Shown one piece after another: positions 26,701-39,900 of a DNA stretch of 64,000 nt. Below the pieces are notes generated by a model. The model worked only from the letters and a program-made list of their open reading frames with translations, was not told the origin of the DNA and made no database searches. The stretch lies in the NCBI GenBank assembly GCA_013396655.1, contig WBMV01004760.1, positions 1,817,910-1,881,909 of the forward strand. Reading direction: 5' to 3'. Position numbers and translations under genes: made by a program. Origin of the DNA: Campylorhamphus procurvoides. Taxonomy: Eukaryota; Chordata; Aves; Passeriformes; Dendrocolaptidae. Numbering within the stretch: the first letter of the stretch is position 1; every line of letters begins with the position of its first letter.

Positions 26701-29700
26701 GTTTGGGGAGAAGGGGTCTTTGTGTGAAGGCCAGCATTGTGGAAGTAGCAGTTTTTGTGAGATCACAGAAGGAAACATCAAAACCTAAATGATTCATCTT
26801 CCAATGATGTATCAGATTTGAAGAAATTGAAGTCTTATTGGAAAGAAGCAAAAAACACACCACAAGAATGCACTGTCTTGGTAGTGCCCTCCTAGGGTGT
26901 AATGAAGCCTTTCTCCCTCTTGGTCCTTGCCATATTGGATAATACACTTTTCCAAAAGTGGCCCATAAAATGACTTGGGATGTTGCAGGTTCTCTTCTAA
27001 TTTTCAGATTTTTTTCCATGTGAGAGTACTGAAAAGCCTTTGCTAGAAAGAAAGTTCATAAGAATCACGGCTGAAGCTCTGTAGACAAGTAAAATTCTGC
27101 TGAACAGGCAATTATATACAGACTTTTCAGTGGACAGTTGATGTCTGTGATATCGGGGCATGGGAGTACAGCTGCTTTAATATTGAGGGGGTTGTGTCTC
27201 ATCTTGATTTCTCATTTTATGTGTATGTGTTTGATACTTTTAGAACACTGGTGAAACTTCATTACCTTTTTGTGTGCACATGAACTGTAAACTGGATGTG
27301 TTCGACATGATCCCACATAGCCCTCTGTGACTGTAGTTGTGTAGCAGTTGTCAGATAAGCAGAACTGAACAATGTTGGTCACATTTCAAACAAGCTTCTT
27401 TGGAGAATGTTTTGTTGACCTCCTCAGCTTTAACAGCAAACCTCTGGCACATTAATTTTGGAACTCCTCGTAGCCAGGATGTGCCAGCATTAGCATGATG
27501 AAGTAACCATGAAGTGACTTGTTTGGAACATGGCTTTTGGAGAGACCTTTCCTGTCTTAATTTTTTTTTTAATAATTTTATGGCACTTGGTATTTACACA
27601 TGAATTTGTATTTAGGAGCAGTAAGTACTTATCTGCCTGGTACATTCCAGATGGATCATACAGTAATCCCTGTGTGCAGCCCACATGAGATTGGCAGAGT
27701 GTCAGCATGAGAAGGGGGCAGAGGGAGTGAAAAAGAGATTTATGAAGGTCTGAGTGATTTAATCTAGGATTCCAAATCAGCTTAATCCTTCAAGTACACA
27801 CTACATCAAGCCCATATGTGAAAATGAATGAACTCTGAGATTTATTTTTTTTTTAATGAAGTGAATGGATGCTTTTTATAGTGTGGTTTTGTGTGTGTAT
27901 TTCAGTATGAGCATGGAAACATACTGCAGCTCATCCTCCAGTGAAAAGAACACTGCCTTTCCTGATTTTGTAACTAGAAGGCTTCCAGCATTTCAGGCAC
28001 AGAGTTTTGACCTTCAAGTTAGCAGCTAAACAAAAGATGGGAGAATTAGGTTCTCACTTCTGTCCCTAAGTCACAGTATATAGTCTTGATTTTGTATTTA
28101 GTGCTTTCAGCTGAATTTGAAAGCAGAAGAATAAAGCTCAGATTGCTTTTTAATCTGTTGCTAAAAAGTTTAACCCATATTTTAGTGCTATAAGCAACCA
28201 GAGCAATCATCATCCGTTGTGCCAGTGTTGAACTATATCATATGCATAAGATGTAGTTTACCCACTGAAAACTGGAGTCTTCTACAGTTTAGGTTTTTTC
28301 ACTGGTGATTTAAACTATAATACAACTTCTACAGTTGTTTATGTATATATTTATTAAACATTAAAATCAACTCGATCTGTAATCATATGCTCTGTTATAA
28401 TGCAGCTCTCTTGTCTGGTTTTGTCTTACTCATAGAAAACTAAATTAACACCTGAAAATGTATGTACATGGTTGGTTAAACCTGGTGGAAGTAAGTTGGT
28501 GACCAGCACTCTCTCCAGTCATTTAAGATGATTTGTGTCAGGATCTTTTTTTTTAAACAGTTTCTAGTTTGAGTTCTTCATTTAAAGTGTAGCAAATTTC
28601 CTAATTATTAGCTAATGCAGATACAGGATGCAAAAAGCCCACCTTTTCTTTAAGACATAGGGTTTTTTGGTGAAAAAGTATAAAGCCAGTAGTGGTTTGG
28701 GGTTTTTTATATAATAATACAGAGTAAAAGCTTTATGACTACGTACCAGATTCTGGATGTCTTGGTATGATTTTTGTTTCCTAAAATTTGTGAATCCCAC
28801 AGTGTCTCACAAAAATCAGTGTATTTTAGTCCAAGTGCCGTGTAAAAAGGATTGTATGTGGGTAAATGTAGGTTAAAAGTCATGTATTTATGTGTTAAAC
28901 TTTCCAAATTTTTTTCCCCCCTCAGAATCAGATCAGTGACTTAAGTATTATATCAAGCTCTGGAATGCAACAGAATTCAAGTCCTCCAAAGGCAGAAAGC
29001 ACAGAGCCTTCAGAACAAAAGCCTTCATTACAAGTACAAGAGCAGGTATGTTTTATGCAGCCCTAAATGAAAGGCTTTTTTTTTTCCCATTTAGTACTTT
29101 GTTTTGGTAGCAAAATTGGGGTTTATTTGTAGAATGCCTGCAGTGTTGTCTGCTGAATGTATTATCCCTTTAAATAAACTAATGAGTTTGAAGACTTTTA
29201 GGATCCTGAGTTCTGTCTTTTGACTTAGCATTTTAAAAATATGAGGAAATGTCCACACTGCTGTGAATATACAAGTATGTTTAAATGGGCCAGCTTGGAT
29301 TCTGGAAGAAGTCAGACCATGGTAATGTGCAGGATGCCTTGGAGAGATAGGAAGCAAGAAAAATGAGCTGTGCCACAGTATTGCACTGAATCAGTCAGGT
29401 GCACACAACACTGCAGCCTTTCACACGTGAGCTCAACCCTGATTTCTCATGTCTCAGACATTTCCTTAAGGCTCCTCTGTGCTGCCTTGAATGCTACAGT
29501 ACAGTTCTGCACAAGGAAGCTGTGGCTTCATGTAAGACATTTTAGACATCTGTTCAGGAAAAAAATAAGTAAATTCTGCAATCAGTAAGACATGAAGTGC
29601 CTTGGGCCTGCTTGCAGTGCCACCCAGTGGGCATGGCAGGGGCAGTGCTCCTCGGAGAATGCCCCACGGAGCACAGGAGCTTCAGTTCACTGCCACAGTT

Positions 29701-32700
29701 CACTGGTGTTTCTGATGCAGTAAACCACCGTGATGGAGAAATGAAGTGCCCAATGAAAATGTGGGCAGCTTTGCACTTAGTACTTGTAAACAAAATACAT
29801 AGTCTGGAGTAGTAGTAGTTTCTAGTTCAGTTAGGGCTGGGGTGTGGCCAGCAGGAATCTGTTTTAGGGGATGGGGTAGTAACAGTTAAGGAATTAAAAT
29901 GAGGGGTGAGACGTTTGCTGGGATTATTTGCTGTCACAGCGCCCTCCACAGCATCTCTGCTTTTGGGTCAGCATAACTGATGGAGTGACCCCTGGCAGCC
30001 AGCTCTGCTTGCTGCATGCCAGTCTGGAGACCTGGCAACAGAGAAGTTTTTAACAAATTGCTCTGAAGTAATTAAAGGGAAAGTATTATAGAACATGTAA
30101 AATGTCATATGTTTAATTTTGTTGAGCTATTTAAAATAGTAGTTGAAGAGATATTGGAAAAAATGATAATTCTGTAAGGCCAGTTAACTGGGTTCAAATA
30201 TATCACAAAAAATATGTTGGCTCTGAGCCACACTTTTAGTAACATGGACAACTGGAAGACTGTTGGAAAAACATTCCAACTAGAAAAATATGCTTTTTAC
30301 CTGATTGAAACAGATGCCTAAAAATAGTGTGCATCTGATAAGTATGGTGAGATCCCTAAACTCCCTCCAAAATGTGACACTTGCATGTTGATTGACAATT
30401 TCAGTTGATTACTTGACTGTTGTATTAATAAAGGAAAGCAAGCCAATTAATCATACTGAAGTGAAAAGCTGAAATAATCTGGGACAGTGCTTTTTCTCTT
30501 AATGGACTCTTTACAGTTGAAGCACAGGTCTCTGGAACTGTAAGATCAGTGGAGAAAAGTAAGAACAACTTTCTAGGAAAAAAATCCTAACATAATTAAC
30601 AAGGTTTATAAACCATAGAATATCTCAGCGGCAACATGGAAGTGTGCCTGACTTGAGGCTGGCTAAAAATGAGTAACAGTGGCAGCAGAGATGAGTAACC
30701 TGGGCAAAAGTCAGTGTGATTTCAAGCCCAAGGTTTTTGGTTAGGCACCTGTGCTGCTGTGCCTTCAGTGCTGTTATCTGTGCTGGGGAAATTGGGGCCA
30801 GCAGAGCAATGTCATGGTACAGTAGTTGTCATTGTCAAGTAGTGTCTTTGTTTAGACATACCATCAGAATACACTGGAATTGTGCTGCAGGCCATTCAGT
30901 CTCCTGAACAGAATGTTGTATTTCAGTCCAGCTGTTTTACATAACTTCTAGCACTGTGCAACCTCAAAAGAAAAAATAAAGGGAAAATTTTGAGTTTACG
31001 GGTGGTGTTAATAGCTGTTTCTTTTCTATTGTGTAAAACACATTTTAAAATATTTTCAGTAATATATTAAGAAGATGATGTCCTTAAAATTGTATTTTCT
31101 AAAATGTCAGTGGTGTAGCTAGATGTATACTTTTGGGAGAGACTAAAGGACAGGTAGATGTAACTACATATATATACACAATTTTCAAGGAGATAAATAT
31201 ACATATGTTCAGGTTTATACAGATTCTTTTACCTATTGTGGTATCTATTGCACTGTTAATGAAAAGGGTGAGAAAAACTATCTAGGCATGTGTTGCTAGT
31301 TCAGTTGTGTAGTTTGTATGTTCCTCTCCCAGCTTTCAGGCCATGTAATTATTTCCAACTCCATAAATTTTGTGAGGATTTTGTTCAACATGTGTGTTTT
31401 TCCCCACACCCCCCTGAAGTGCCTTGTGTAGTTCTGCCTGATGGATGATGGCAGGTGCCATGTTCAGGACAGAATCCACAGCCTTTCCCCTTCCTGACTA
31501 CTAGTGCACAGTCTGCCCTGAGAAAGCTTTAAGGACAAAGCATACACAGCTAGGATGTTCCTTGTAAATGAAGTTATTTTCAAAATTCCTGTAAATAGGG
31601 CACACTTGATTTTACATGCATTTGACCTAGTTGTCTCTCATGGTTTTCTTGAATTTGTAATAGACCCTGTGAGCTGCACAGTGTCGTGGATATTTCTGAG
31701 CTGAAAACTTTTTGCCTTCCTTTTAGCCATTTCAATCAAGGCAGAAGCATTTGACTTTGGAGGAACTGTTTGGAACCTCTGTACAAAAGGAACAGCCCAC
31801 AGCCCTGTATCCCAACCCAGAGAGAGTGGAGAAGCTGCAGACAGATGCATCTGCCAGAGAGCAGCACAGTTTGCTTTTGCCTTTTTCCTTTGACCAGCCA
31901 CCAGTAATGCAACAATCCCTTGGGAAATCCGAAAGTCCAAGCGTTAAAAGCAGTGCCAATCAGCAGGACTGTTTAACACCTATGCTAATACCTCCAGCTT
32001 CAGTTTCCCAGCCTGATATAAAAAATGTTTCAAGCTATTCAGTTCGTTTAAGCCCTGTTCTTAATTCAGCCTCAACAATGGAAGCTGCCCCTGCTCAGAT
32101 GCTTCCTGGCCTAAAACAAAGCAACAGTATAATGCAAGTTATGCAGCAAGCTGCCAAGCCCATATCCCCACTGGTGAATCAGCCACCATCTGAAGGGAAC
32201 CACGCTCCACAAAACCTAATGCCTGGCCAAAGCCAGCTGATTGCACCCTTGACAACAACCAACACGGGAACTGTCTCAAATCCATCTCATACAAGTGTTG
32301 ATCTTCTCCAGAAACTCAGGTTGACCCCACAGCATGATCAAATGCAACAGCAGTCTCTAACTAAGACGTCCTTAACACCAAACATCTCTGCCTCGGTTGG
32401 CCAACTTGTGACACCAGAAAGCTTCAAAGAATCTCACACTAAGCCATCGGCCTTGAACAGCAAGATAATCTCTCCCCTTCAGGTATTCTGATATCTATGA
32501 ACTTTAGACTGTTTTAGACTACATGTATTTTTCCCTTGGAAATGTGTTGTGTAGTAGCCTTTTAAAAATAATGAAGGACTTCCATTGTGTGATATTGATT
32601 GAAATTGCTGTGTAAGAAATTCAATTCCATTAGTTTTGTATCTGCTACTGATGACAGACCTGTCTGTAGAGGAGGAGGTTTTTCAAACTGGTGCTGTTAG

Positions 32701-35700
32701 TGGGTGAATAAGTCCTAAAGAATTCATTTGTACTTGTGTCAGAAGAGTGTTGCTCTGAGCTGGTGATCTGAGAAGGGACAGAATGTTGCAGGCTGATCAG
32801 TGTTACAAGGGAACTGTGAAAGTGTAGCCTGTACCTTATTTGAAGTATAAAATTAACAATTTTCTTTTTCTAGTTATTTTGCTGTGGGTGTTTCGACCCC
32901 CTTCTGCTGGGGATACCTCTGGGCTACATTGAGATATGGCTCTTTAGGTTTACTATAGTATTGAAAGCATGAAACATAAATCCGGATATTTCTTCTTTTT
33001 CCAGCTTCCCATTGATTATATGAGCTTTACAAAATTGATTGAATTATATCTGAAATCTGTTGAAATTTGTGTTTCTGTGCTTTCATAAAAGCAGAGAACC
33101 ACCTAACTTGTGAATTTTACCTTTTCTATTTAGACTGTACAACAAAACAAGGAATCAGAAGTATTTCCACAGCCGAAGACTTTGTCTAAAGCAAATCAAG
33201 TAAGTGATGAAGTACCTCTGCTAATTGTTTGTTGGTTTTCTTAAAAAGGAGAAAGCCCAGCTGTGGTTCAGAGTTGATATCTTGAATAGTCCTTGCCCAC
33301 TGACCATCTTTAAAGAGCTGTTATGAAGCAGAAAGAAGCTGCACTGAAGGAAGGGGGAGTTCTGTCAGAGCATGCACTGTCCTTTACAGCACCTCTTATT
33401 GTTAGTTCTGGTGTGGCAATGAGAACACCTTTCTGGATTTGCAGCCCTGCAATGAGTTTGCACCATTTCTGCAGGGTTTTTATGTTGCAAGCAAGCAGTG
33501 TTAATGCAGTGATATTGTAGCAGAGTCTGTTAGCCTTAGCCCCACAGAGGCATAAAATGCAATCCTTGCTTTACTGTCTCTTAGTTTTCCTGAGATAACC
33601 TTGTGTTTTATGAAAAGATACAAAGTGAAAGAAATGGAAGATGAAGAAAAGAATAACAAGCATTTGTTATTGCAGTACTTTCTTATAGAAAGTTTTAGTG
33701 ATCTAAATACAGATTTAACATTATTAGAACTGTCTTGGGTATGAGTTCAAAATAATGTCAATTTTAAATTTCAGGTTGCAGTTAAAAAATAACTGGTAAT
33801 AGTCAAGTCTTCAAGAATTATTTTAATTACCTTTTTGTTATGTATTATTTTTAGGATACCATCTGTAATTTAATTCTAATTTACCCACCCCCTCCTTTTT
33901 CAAATCTCTTAAACTGCCTCATTCTTGTCAAACTTACACTACACAAAAGCAGTTTTAGTAGCATGCCCAGATATGCTTGTGAAGGCAGTAAAAGTGGTCC
34001 TACCTAAAAGTCAAATACTGTTCTAGCTACTGGCCTACTATAAGATAAGGTCTAATAACCAAACTAAAAACATTCTATATAGATTTGGGAATTTTAAGGA
34101 ATGTGTATGTGTTGTGTAATAAACTGTATTTAAGCACATTGTCTTCAGCTGAAATCCCACGCTCTAAGTCTTCACAGTTTTGGCTACAGTAAAATCAGTT
34201 TGCTGGTTCTGCTACTGTTGATGTTGTTATATGAACATTAACTTCAAAGGTTTTGGAGCATTTTTTCTTCTGAAAATCTTTGGTTATCCGAGGGGAACTC
34301 TTTCTGCTGACATATTAAACATCTTTACATATCACATTTAGTGCTGCTTTTCTTTTGAGTGACATTGGCTTGTTTCTTTTCCTTTTTTTCCCCAACCATT
34401 TTGGTCATTCTGGAATCCTTAGCAAGACACTGATTATCATTCTGACTAATGACTGCAGTTATCATGAGATTTCAGAGTTGCTCAAAGTGGACATTTATTC
34501 ATGTCCACTTTACACAAATATAATAATCTTATAAATTTGCAATTTATGTTTAAAAGAAAAAGTGGCAAAGGCAGTGTGTGGATTTTTGTCATGAAATGGA
34601 GACAGACCTGTGGAAGAAGGAGGTGGGATGATGGTCCTCAAAATATTTCCATCCCCTATTCCCTCCAAGGGAAAACATACTTAAAATAAGCATATTTCCA
34701 TGTACACCGATGCTTTAATTATAATTCAACAAACTCTTTAAATATGTTTGAGATACATTTATAGTTTGAAGTAAAGTACCTGTAGGAGATCATAGAAGCA
34801 GGGGGGCAGGAAGGAGGACTGGCCTGTCTGTAAACCCCTGGGAAAAATCTGCAAAACAGCCACAGATTCTTTTCATTATCTTGGTGAAAAGCTCATCTTT
34901 CATTCTATGTGTTATGTTTTAAATTTTCTGGAAGGTGGCAAGGAGTCTGCATGCAAGAATGTTGAAGGCTGCTACCTTCTTCAGCTTTGAAAATGTGAAT
35001 TACTACTGATATTAATCTTCATAGATATTTCTTCATTAAGAGCAGGTATTCTGTAATATCTGAATGAATAATTGTGGCTACAATTTGTTTAGTTTTCTTC
35101 ATACTCATCTCTCCAGCCTTTACAACATCATTCATTCTTACTGAATGTGGTGCTTATTAATCTTCTGTTCATTTACAGGTTGCACCTCCACAGTTTGTTA
35201 CAGCCACGACAACAGTAACTCCTTCAGTCCTCTTGTCTCCCAGTGTGTTTCAGCAATCAGCTACAAAAGCTACTGAAATGGAGAATAAAGCCAGTTCTTC
35301 TTCGCCTTTAACCCTTGGAACAACAGAAATTCAGACTGCACCTCCTACTGTTCTCAGTAGGTCCCAGCTTCAAGAAGCACTGATACATCTAATAAAGGTA
35401 CTGTCTATACAGAGCGCAGTTTCTGAGGGACGGCGTTCCCAGGACAAGCCAGCACTGAGAAATCCTGTACTCCTCTAACTCCTTTTGCCCTGAAACAGTA
35501 CAAAATATGTTCTTCTCTCTTGGAAGGGGTAGATTAGTCCACACTGTACACATAGTATGGCACAGTTTGCTCATTTTGGTTGAAATGTGGAGCACTTAGA
35601 ACAACAGAGTACCTGAGATGTGTCCTTTCACATCCATACGAACTCATAGGCATGTGCTGAATAAGTTGCACTAGTAGAAGCTGGTGTAAGGATGGGGGGG

Positions 35701-36972
35701 AGTTGATTTTTCTGTCTTTGTAAGTTTTCTGCTTACACAAGGAAAGCTTTCCTGTTTTCAGTTCCCTAGAACCTTTCCTCATCTTTACCTGAAGTATGTT
35801 TCTTTGAAATGGAAATTGCAAAGTTCTAGTTCTGCTATTTCTAGGAATTTAAAGGTTAAGTTGCATTAAGTCCATGATGTTGCATTGTTATGATTTTGAC
35901 CTCTAATGCCATGGTGAAGTTGACACGAATGACAGTTTTTCTTAACTTGGGATTCTCTTGCCCACTCCATGCTGATGTTAGCAGAGCTTAACACCCAAAA
36001 TGCAAGTCTAAAAATAACAAACAATATCTTTGCAGTTGCTAGGAGCAAAAAGGATCCCATTATTAGGTTACCTGATTTATGTATCATTCCATTTTATGTA
36101 ACCTTTTCCTGTATTGGTTTGTATGGTTTTTCTCATTAAAGACTTCAACCAGTCTTACATCTGAGCCTAAGTGCCAGTAGTCTGAGTGGTGACCTTAGAG
36201 AGCTGACAGGAATATTTGTCTCCAATCTCTAGAGAGCTGAATGAAGACCAAAATAGGCATATCCTGCTGCATGGAAGCACTCACACAACACTCCAAGCAG
36301 GTTGCTGTTCAGATCTTGTAAAGAGAATATTACACCTTTAAGCTAGCTGGTGAGATAGCAGTTTTGTAAACTTGTCATTTGAAGGAATTAGACTCAAGAA
36401 TATCTCTAAATATTGTCTCTAGATTAAACTAATTCACTGCTCAGTCATGCTTTGACATGAGTATTCTTGTAGAATACACTGCAATCCCATTCAGGCCGGT
36501 CTGACAGACAGAAATAACATCACTCCTGACACTCAGGCAGACTTTATTTGGGAACCTGTACATAGAATGAAGTTCTTTCTGTCTAAGACTAAGGTGTGGA
36601 CTCTGGAGGGAAGTGAAATGTGGCCAAGGCTGATGTAGTGACACCTGTCTGTCTGTTGAGCATCCAGTGTGCTCAGTGATCCCTTTACCTGTCTGAGCAG
36701 CATCGTGGTTCACAGCCCGTGTGGTGTTCAAAGAGCACTGCCTTTTGTGCCAGTACCCAGCTAGTTCCCTTCTCTTAGCTCTGACAGCTGGCACTGTTAG
36801 GAATTCTTTTGCAGAACTTAGGCATAAAATTAATTTTTTTTTCCCTTTTTTTACTAATGTTTTTAATGTGTTTCTTTTTTTTTCCTTGCAGAATGATTCT
36901 CGTTTTCTCAGCACTATCCATGAAGTCTACTTGCAAGTCCTAACCAAGAGTACAGATAACATTAAGCTATAA
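8643..36972 (+). CDS. DCP1A: mRNA-decapping enzyme 1A, complete spliced coding region (10 exons)
   Basis: Activator and scaffold of the DCP2 mRNA-decapping holoenzyme, acting in cytoplasm and P-bodies. The join is 8643-8777, 9707-9747, 11532-11659, 20471-20537, 25486-25624, 28926-29045, 31727-32482, 33134-33199, 35179-35397 and 36892-36972. It totals 1752 nt, or 583 residues, close to the 582 I recall for human DCP1A. All introns are GT-AG and all phases match. Residues 1 to about 125 form the EVH1-like DCP1 domain, with W45 and W108 (ligand-pocket aromatics in the human protein) present. A conserved short helical motif (EELFGTS) lies near 219-229. A second motif ([16 protein letters not shown]) lies at 400-415. 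The C-terminal trimerisation helix spans about 545-583. The linker is Ser/Pro/Gln-rich and disordered-looking. The start was chosen by homology and a good Kozak context (AAGATGG). The paralogue DCP1B is less likely because linker and C-terminus follow DCP1A. Confidence 0.97.
8928..9010 (+). repeat. Polypurine tract at the start of DCP1A intron 1
   Basis: About 83 bases of almost pure A/G (one T near 8991) in a GAGGAGGGGA-like pattern, starting 150 bp after exon 1. Such homopurine-homopyrimidine tracts can form triplex (H-DNA) structures and are often nuclease-sensitive in promoters. Confidence 0.85.
9707..9747 (+). CDS. DCP1A: DCP1A coding exon 2
   Basis: A 41-nt exon with acceptor TTGTAG and donor GTAAGG, phase 0 to 2. 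It encodes [13 protein letters not shown] plus part of an Arg codon, in the EVH1-like domain. Confidence 0.95.
11532..11659 (+). CDS. DCP1A: DCP1A coding exon 3
   Basis: A 128-nt exon with acceptor CCATAG and donor GTGAGT, phase 2 to 1. It encodes the core of the EVH1-like fold (residues about 59-101), including the highly conserved [11 protein letters not shown] stretch and the LLYRNAS segment. Confidence 0.96.
11660..20470 (+). other. DCP1A: DCP1A intron 3 (longest intron)
   Basis: An 8.8-kb AT-rich intron. It holds the minus-strand CR1 fragment at 13154-13490 and otherwise only chance ORFs. No RNA gene was recognised. Confidence 0.85.
13154..13490 (-). mobile_element. CR1 LINE fragment (3' end) in DCP1A intron 3
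   Basis: On the plus strand it begins GAATCATGGAATTGTTTAGG, the reverse complement of a CR1 3' end. It continues with diagnostic CR1 phrases: a GGTTGGAAAA-type start, CTTCCCTGGGCAGCCCATTC, and CTTGTCCTACTGCTTGTTCC near 13410. The family is the chicken repeat 1 non-LTR retrotransposon. Only the 3' portion is present, as is normal for 5'-truncated copies, so it cannot move by itself. The divergence from the remembered consensus suggests it is old. Confidence 0.88.
20471..20537 (+). CDS. DCP1A: DCP1A coding exon 4
   Basis: A 67-nt exon with acceptor TTCTAG and donor GTAAGT, phase 1 to 2. It encodes [18 protein letters not shown], containing W108 and the last helix of the EVH1-like domain. Confidence 0.96.
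20538..25485 (+). other. DCP1A: DCP1A intron 4
   Basis: A 4.9-kb intron. A GC-richer patch at about 21180-21420 follows an acceptor-like TTTTGTAG and is open in one frame for 75 codons, but its peptide does not resemble DCP1A and no good donor closes it. Nothing else was recognised. Confidence 0.7.
25486..25624 (+). CDS. DCP1A: DCP1A coding exon 5
   Basis: A 139-nt exon with acceptor TTACAG and donor GTAAGT, phase 2 to 0. It completes the EVH1-like domain and encodes the conserved [20 protein letters not shown] region that follows it. The split codon at the exon 4/5 junction reads Lys124, where human DCP1A has Asp. Confidence 0.95.
28926..29045 (+). CDS. DCP1A: DCP1A coding exon 6
   Basis: A 120-nt exon, phase 0 on both sides, with acceptor CCTCAG and donor GTATGT. 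It encodes 40 Ser/Gln/Pro-rich linker residues (171-210). Because it is symmetric it can be skipped without a frameshift. Confidence 0.92.
31727..32482 (+). CDS. DCP1A: DCP1A coding exon 7 (large linker exon)
   Basis: A 756-nt exon, phase 0 on both sides, with acceptor TTTTAG and donor GTATTC. It encodes residues 211-462. It carries the conserved [10 protein letters not shown] helix near its start (metazoan DCP1 motif I type, a contact for EDC3-like partners in studied species) and [16 protein letters not shown] near residue 400 (motif II). The rest is low-complexity Ser/Pro/Gln sequence. Confidence 0.97.
33134..33199 (+). CDS. DCP1A: DCP1A coding exon 8
   Basis: A 66-nt exon, phase 0 on both sides, with acceptor TATTTAG and donor GTAAGT. 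It encodes 22 linker residues containing EVFPQPK, matching the human EVFVQPK region. Confidence 0.92.
35179..35397 (+). CDS. DCP1A: DCP1A coding exon 9
   Basis: A 219-nt exon, phase 0 on both sides, with acceptor TTACAG and donor GTACTG. It encodes residues 485-557: a Thr/Ser-rich stretch, the conserved LLSPSVFQQ, and [14 protein letters not shown], the first half of the trimerisation helix. Confidence 0.95.
36892..36972 (+). CDS. DCP1A: DCP1A coding exon 10 (terminal, with stop)
   Basis: Acceptor TTGCAG follows a long T-rich tract. It encodes the end of the trimerisation domain ([15 protein letters not shown]) and stops with TAA at 36970-36972. The 3'UTR follows directly. Confidence 0.96.
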   Translation, partial: NDSRFLSTIHEVYLQVLTKSTDNIKL

Positions 36973-39900
36973 TTGAAGCTGAGTCTACTTAAAATAAGTC
37001 CATTCTAGAAACAATTATGCCTCATCTATAAAACTAATATTTTTGTAAAAGAATATTTAGTTTTCAATGTCTTGATTTTGAACCTGTTAGGAAAGACTAT
37101 TCCTTAAATACTTATGAAAGTAATGTTCTCAGAAGTGATCTAGGTTTTCACTGTGATCATCACCAGCAAACCTTTTTTTTTTTATTGGGGAGGGGACTTA
37201 AGTTGCATTTGAGCTCTCATTAGCATTAAGTGAATGTGCAAATGTTTGCTCTGGCTCTCATTCCTAGCTGTATTCACTGCTCAAGGATTACAGACTCAAC
37301 ACTCTTTCAACCAGCAAATACACAGTACAGTACACTACAGCACACCAGGACAGAATTCAGTTTTGGGAAACTAGTTCCAGCTGAAGGACTAAAGAAAAGA
37401 AGAGCAAAATGCTTTGTGATTAAACTGGCAGGTGTGGGGAAGGAACATATCTGGAAGCCAGGCCTTTGGAGCTAAATCTTTAACAAAAGGTCTAAAAATG
37501 TGATTTGCTCAATACATTGACAGTCTTCATTTATTGCACGTAAATTCATCTTTCAATATTGCTCTTACTTGCTTTTATGTTACTGACATTAAACAGTGAG
37601 TAAGGCCATTTTCTCTAAAAAGGAAAATCTGAAATATGCAAAATCCTCGGTGATTGTATCATTTTTTTTAAAGTAGTTCTGTTGCATGTTGAAGTTTTCT
37701 TGTTTTAAATTTATAGTTAGGAGACCACTACTGGAAGACCCTCTTCCTGTTCAGCAGCGTTTGATAAAATTTAAATACTTTGTTCCTTTTTACCTTAAGG
37801 ATGGACCACATCATAGTTGGCTTTTATTCCTGAGTTGCGTTGGAACTGCAGTGTTGAAGACTATGCACATGGGAAACAAATGCATGCTTTTCTTCTGTTA
37901 CCCTTTCCCCAGATTGTTAGTGCACATTTCATAGTCTGAAGTTTATCTAATTAAAATGTTATTGCTTCATATATGTGACTTAGTAAGTCCCTATTCACTA
38001 ATTAAGAATCTAACTGGATGCTTTCCCATTTGAAATCAGAACATTTCTAATTATAATTTCTTATGCTGCTTTGTTGGTTTATCCGTGGCTTGTATTTATT
38101 TCTTAAAGACATGCAAAGAGAATTAATCTGACTTTAGGTCCCAACTTTCTCCAGCAATAGTAGTTTTAAAGGATGCTTTTTCAGTAGAAAAGTGTTTGGT
38201 TATTGACTAAAAAGATAATCTGTAGTGAGTTACAATGCACTGCTTTGTTCTTTTCCCTCAAGCACTATTGAAATATGAGGAAAAATATTGTTTGGCTCCT
38301 TACAACATATATGTATGATATATATCCTAAGGATTAATTAATGTTGACATAGTTCAAGGTGCATGGCCATTTCATTGGAAACTAGTAACTGAGCTTTAAC
38401 TGTGACTTGTTCACAAATTGGGATGTTTTAGGTACAACAAAGATTTACATTTTTCTGTATTTGATCTATTTTAGGTTTTCTCATAGCTATTTAGTGGAAA
38501 ATATATTCTGTTCTGGAAAGGTTTTCTCAGCATTTGAGTTCAGTGTTTTCAGTTAAAATATATAGTATATTCTTAGAAAAACGTGCAGGCTTCAGGGAAA
38601 GATGCTAATGTCATGCACATTCATCAAGAAATATTTTGGATTTAATGTAGCATTTGAATTCAGCAATATAAACTCAGCCTTGTTAAGGAAGATAGGAGCT
38701 TCCTCCATAAATTCTAGAGTTACAATACTGTGTATGCACATAAACAGTGAGACTCAGATCTAAGGTCTAAATGATTTTTTTTGCTGGGTTTTTTAGGAAA
38801 AGTTTCACTAAAAGGGACAAACCAATGAGCAGTTCCTCTAAACAAAAGTGGACAGTCTAAACCAAATAGAGAGCTGCTTTTATCTGGATTTAGCAAAGGT
38901 GAAGTCTGTAACTTCTCATGGACAGCTTACAGTTTCTTCAAAGACAGATCTGCTAAAAGGTTGTAAGAATAGAATGTTGGAAGCTGATAGTGCACATGGA
39001 TACTGTTTGCTAAATACCATCATATCCAAAGATCTATAGAAATGATAGGAAGAGGTTGTATTTTGAGTTCTTCAGCCATCTGCGGTTGACAAAAGTAATA
39101 CTACTTTGAATATTCTGAACTTGTGAGGGTTCCTGGACAGCTGGGGACAGACAATTGGCAGATCCTTCCTTCACTTTGGTTTTGTAGTGCCCTGGTAGCA
39201 ATTGGTTGTTGGTTTACTTCCCTGCCACAGCTTTCAGAATGCCCTGGCAGAGAATCAGAGTTGAAATCATACCCCCAAAAGCAAACAGTGCAGCCTGGAC
39301 ACAGGCACATGTTTGTTGCAGCCTCTGCCCGTGGCAGCAGACACGGAACCAGCCTGGCTGTCACTCAGCACTGCAGAGGTTTGATGAGGGCCACGTTAGT
39401 GGCTTTAACAGAGAAACCCCTTGAATGAAAAGTTCATTGTAAAACAAGCTCAATTATAGTGTAACCTTGGAATGTTTTTTTAAATGTGGACTGTGTATTT
39501 AAAAATTTTTTTCCCTAATTTTTTTAACTTTTTGTATAAGTATAAAATTAGCAGCTTGTTGAAGTGCTTGATTCATGTTTTCTGCACATAGGGATAACCA
39601 GGGTGTAGCAGTTACCAGGAATCCTCACAGGGCAACGACTGTGACCATTTTAAAGTTGTTGGGTTTTTTGGGTTTTTTTAATGACTAACTTAATGCGATT
39701 TTACCTATTATTTCTGAGAGTTAAAAGATTATTAGTTCAGACTGTACTACCCAAATTAATTCTTACCTAAGCATGTGTTTTGTGGCTCATGTTAAGTCAC
39801 TTTTGGGAAAAAATAAAAATCCAAACTCAAACCTAATCAAAACCTACAGCTGCTGAATGTTCAGGAAAATCAAAATTCTCAGTTTTATAGTTAGACTTTC

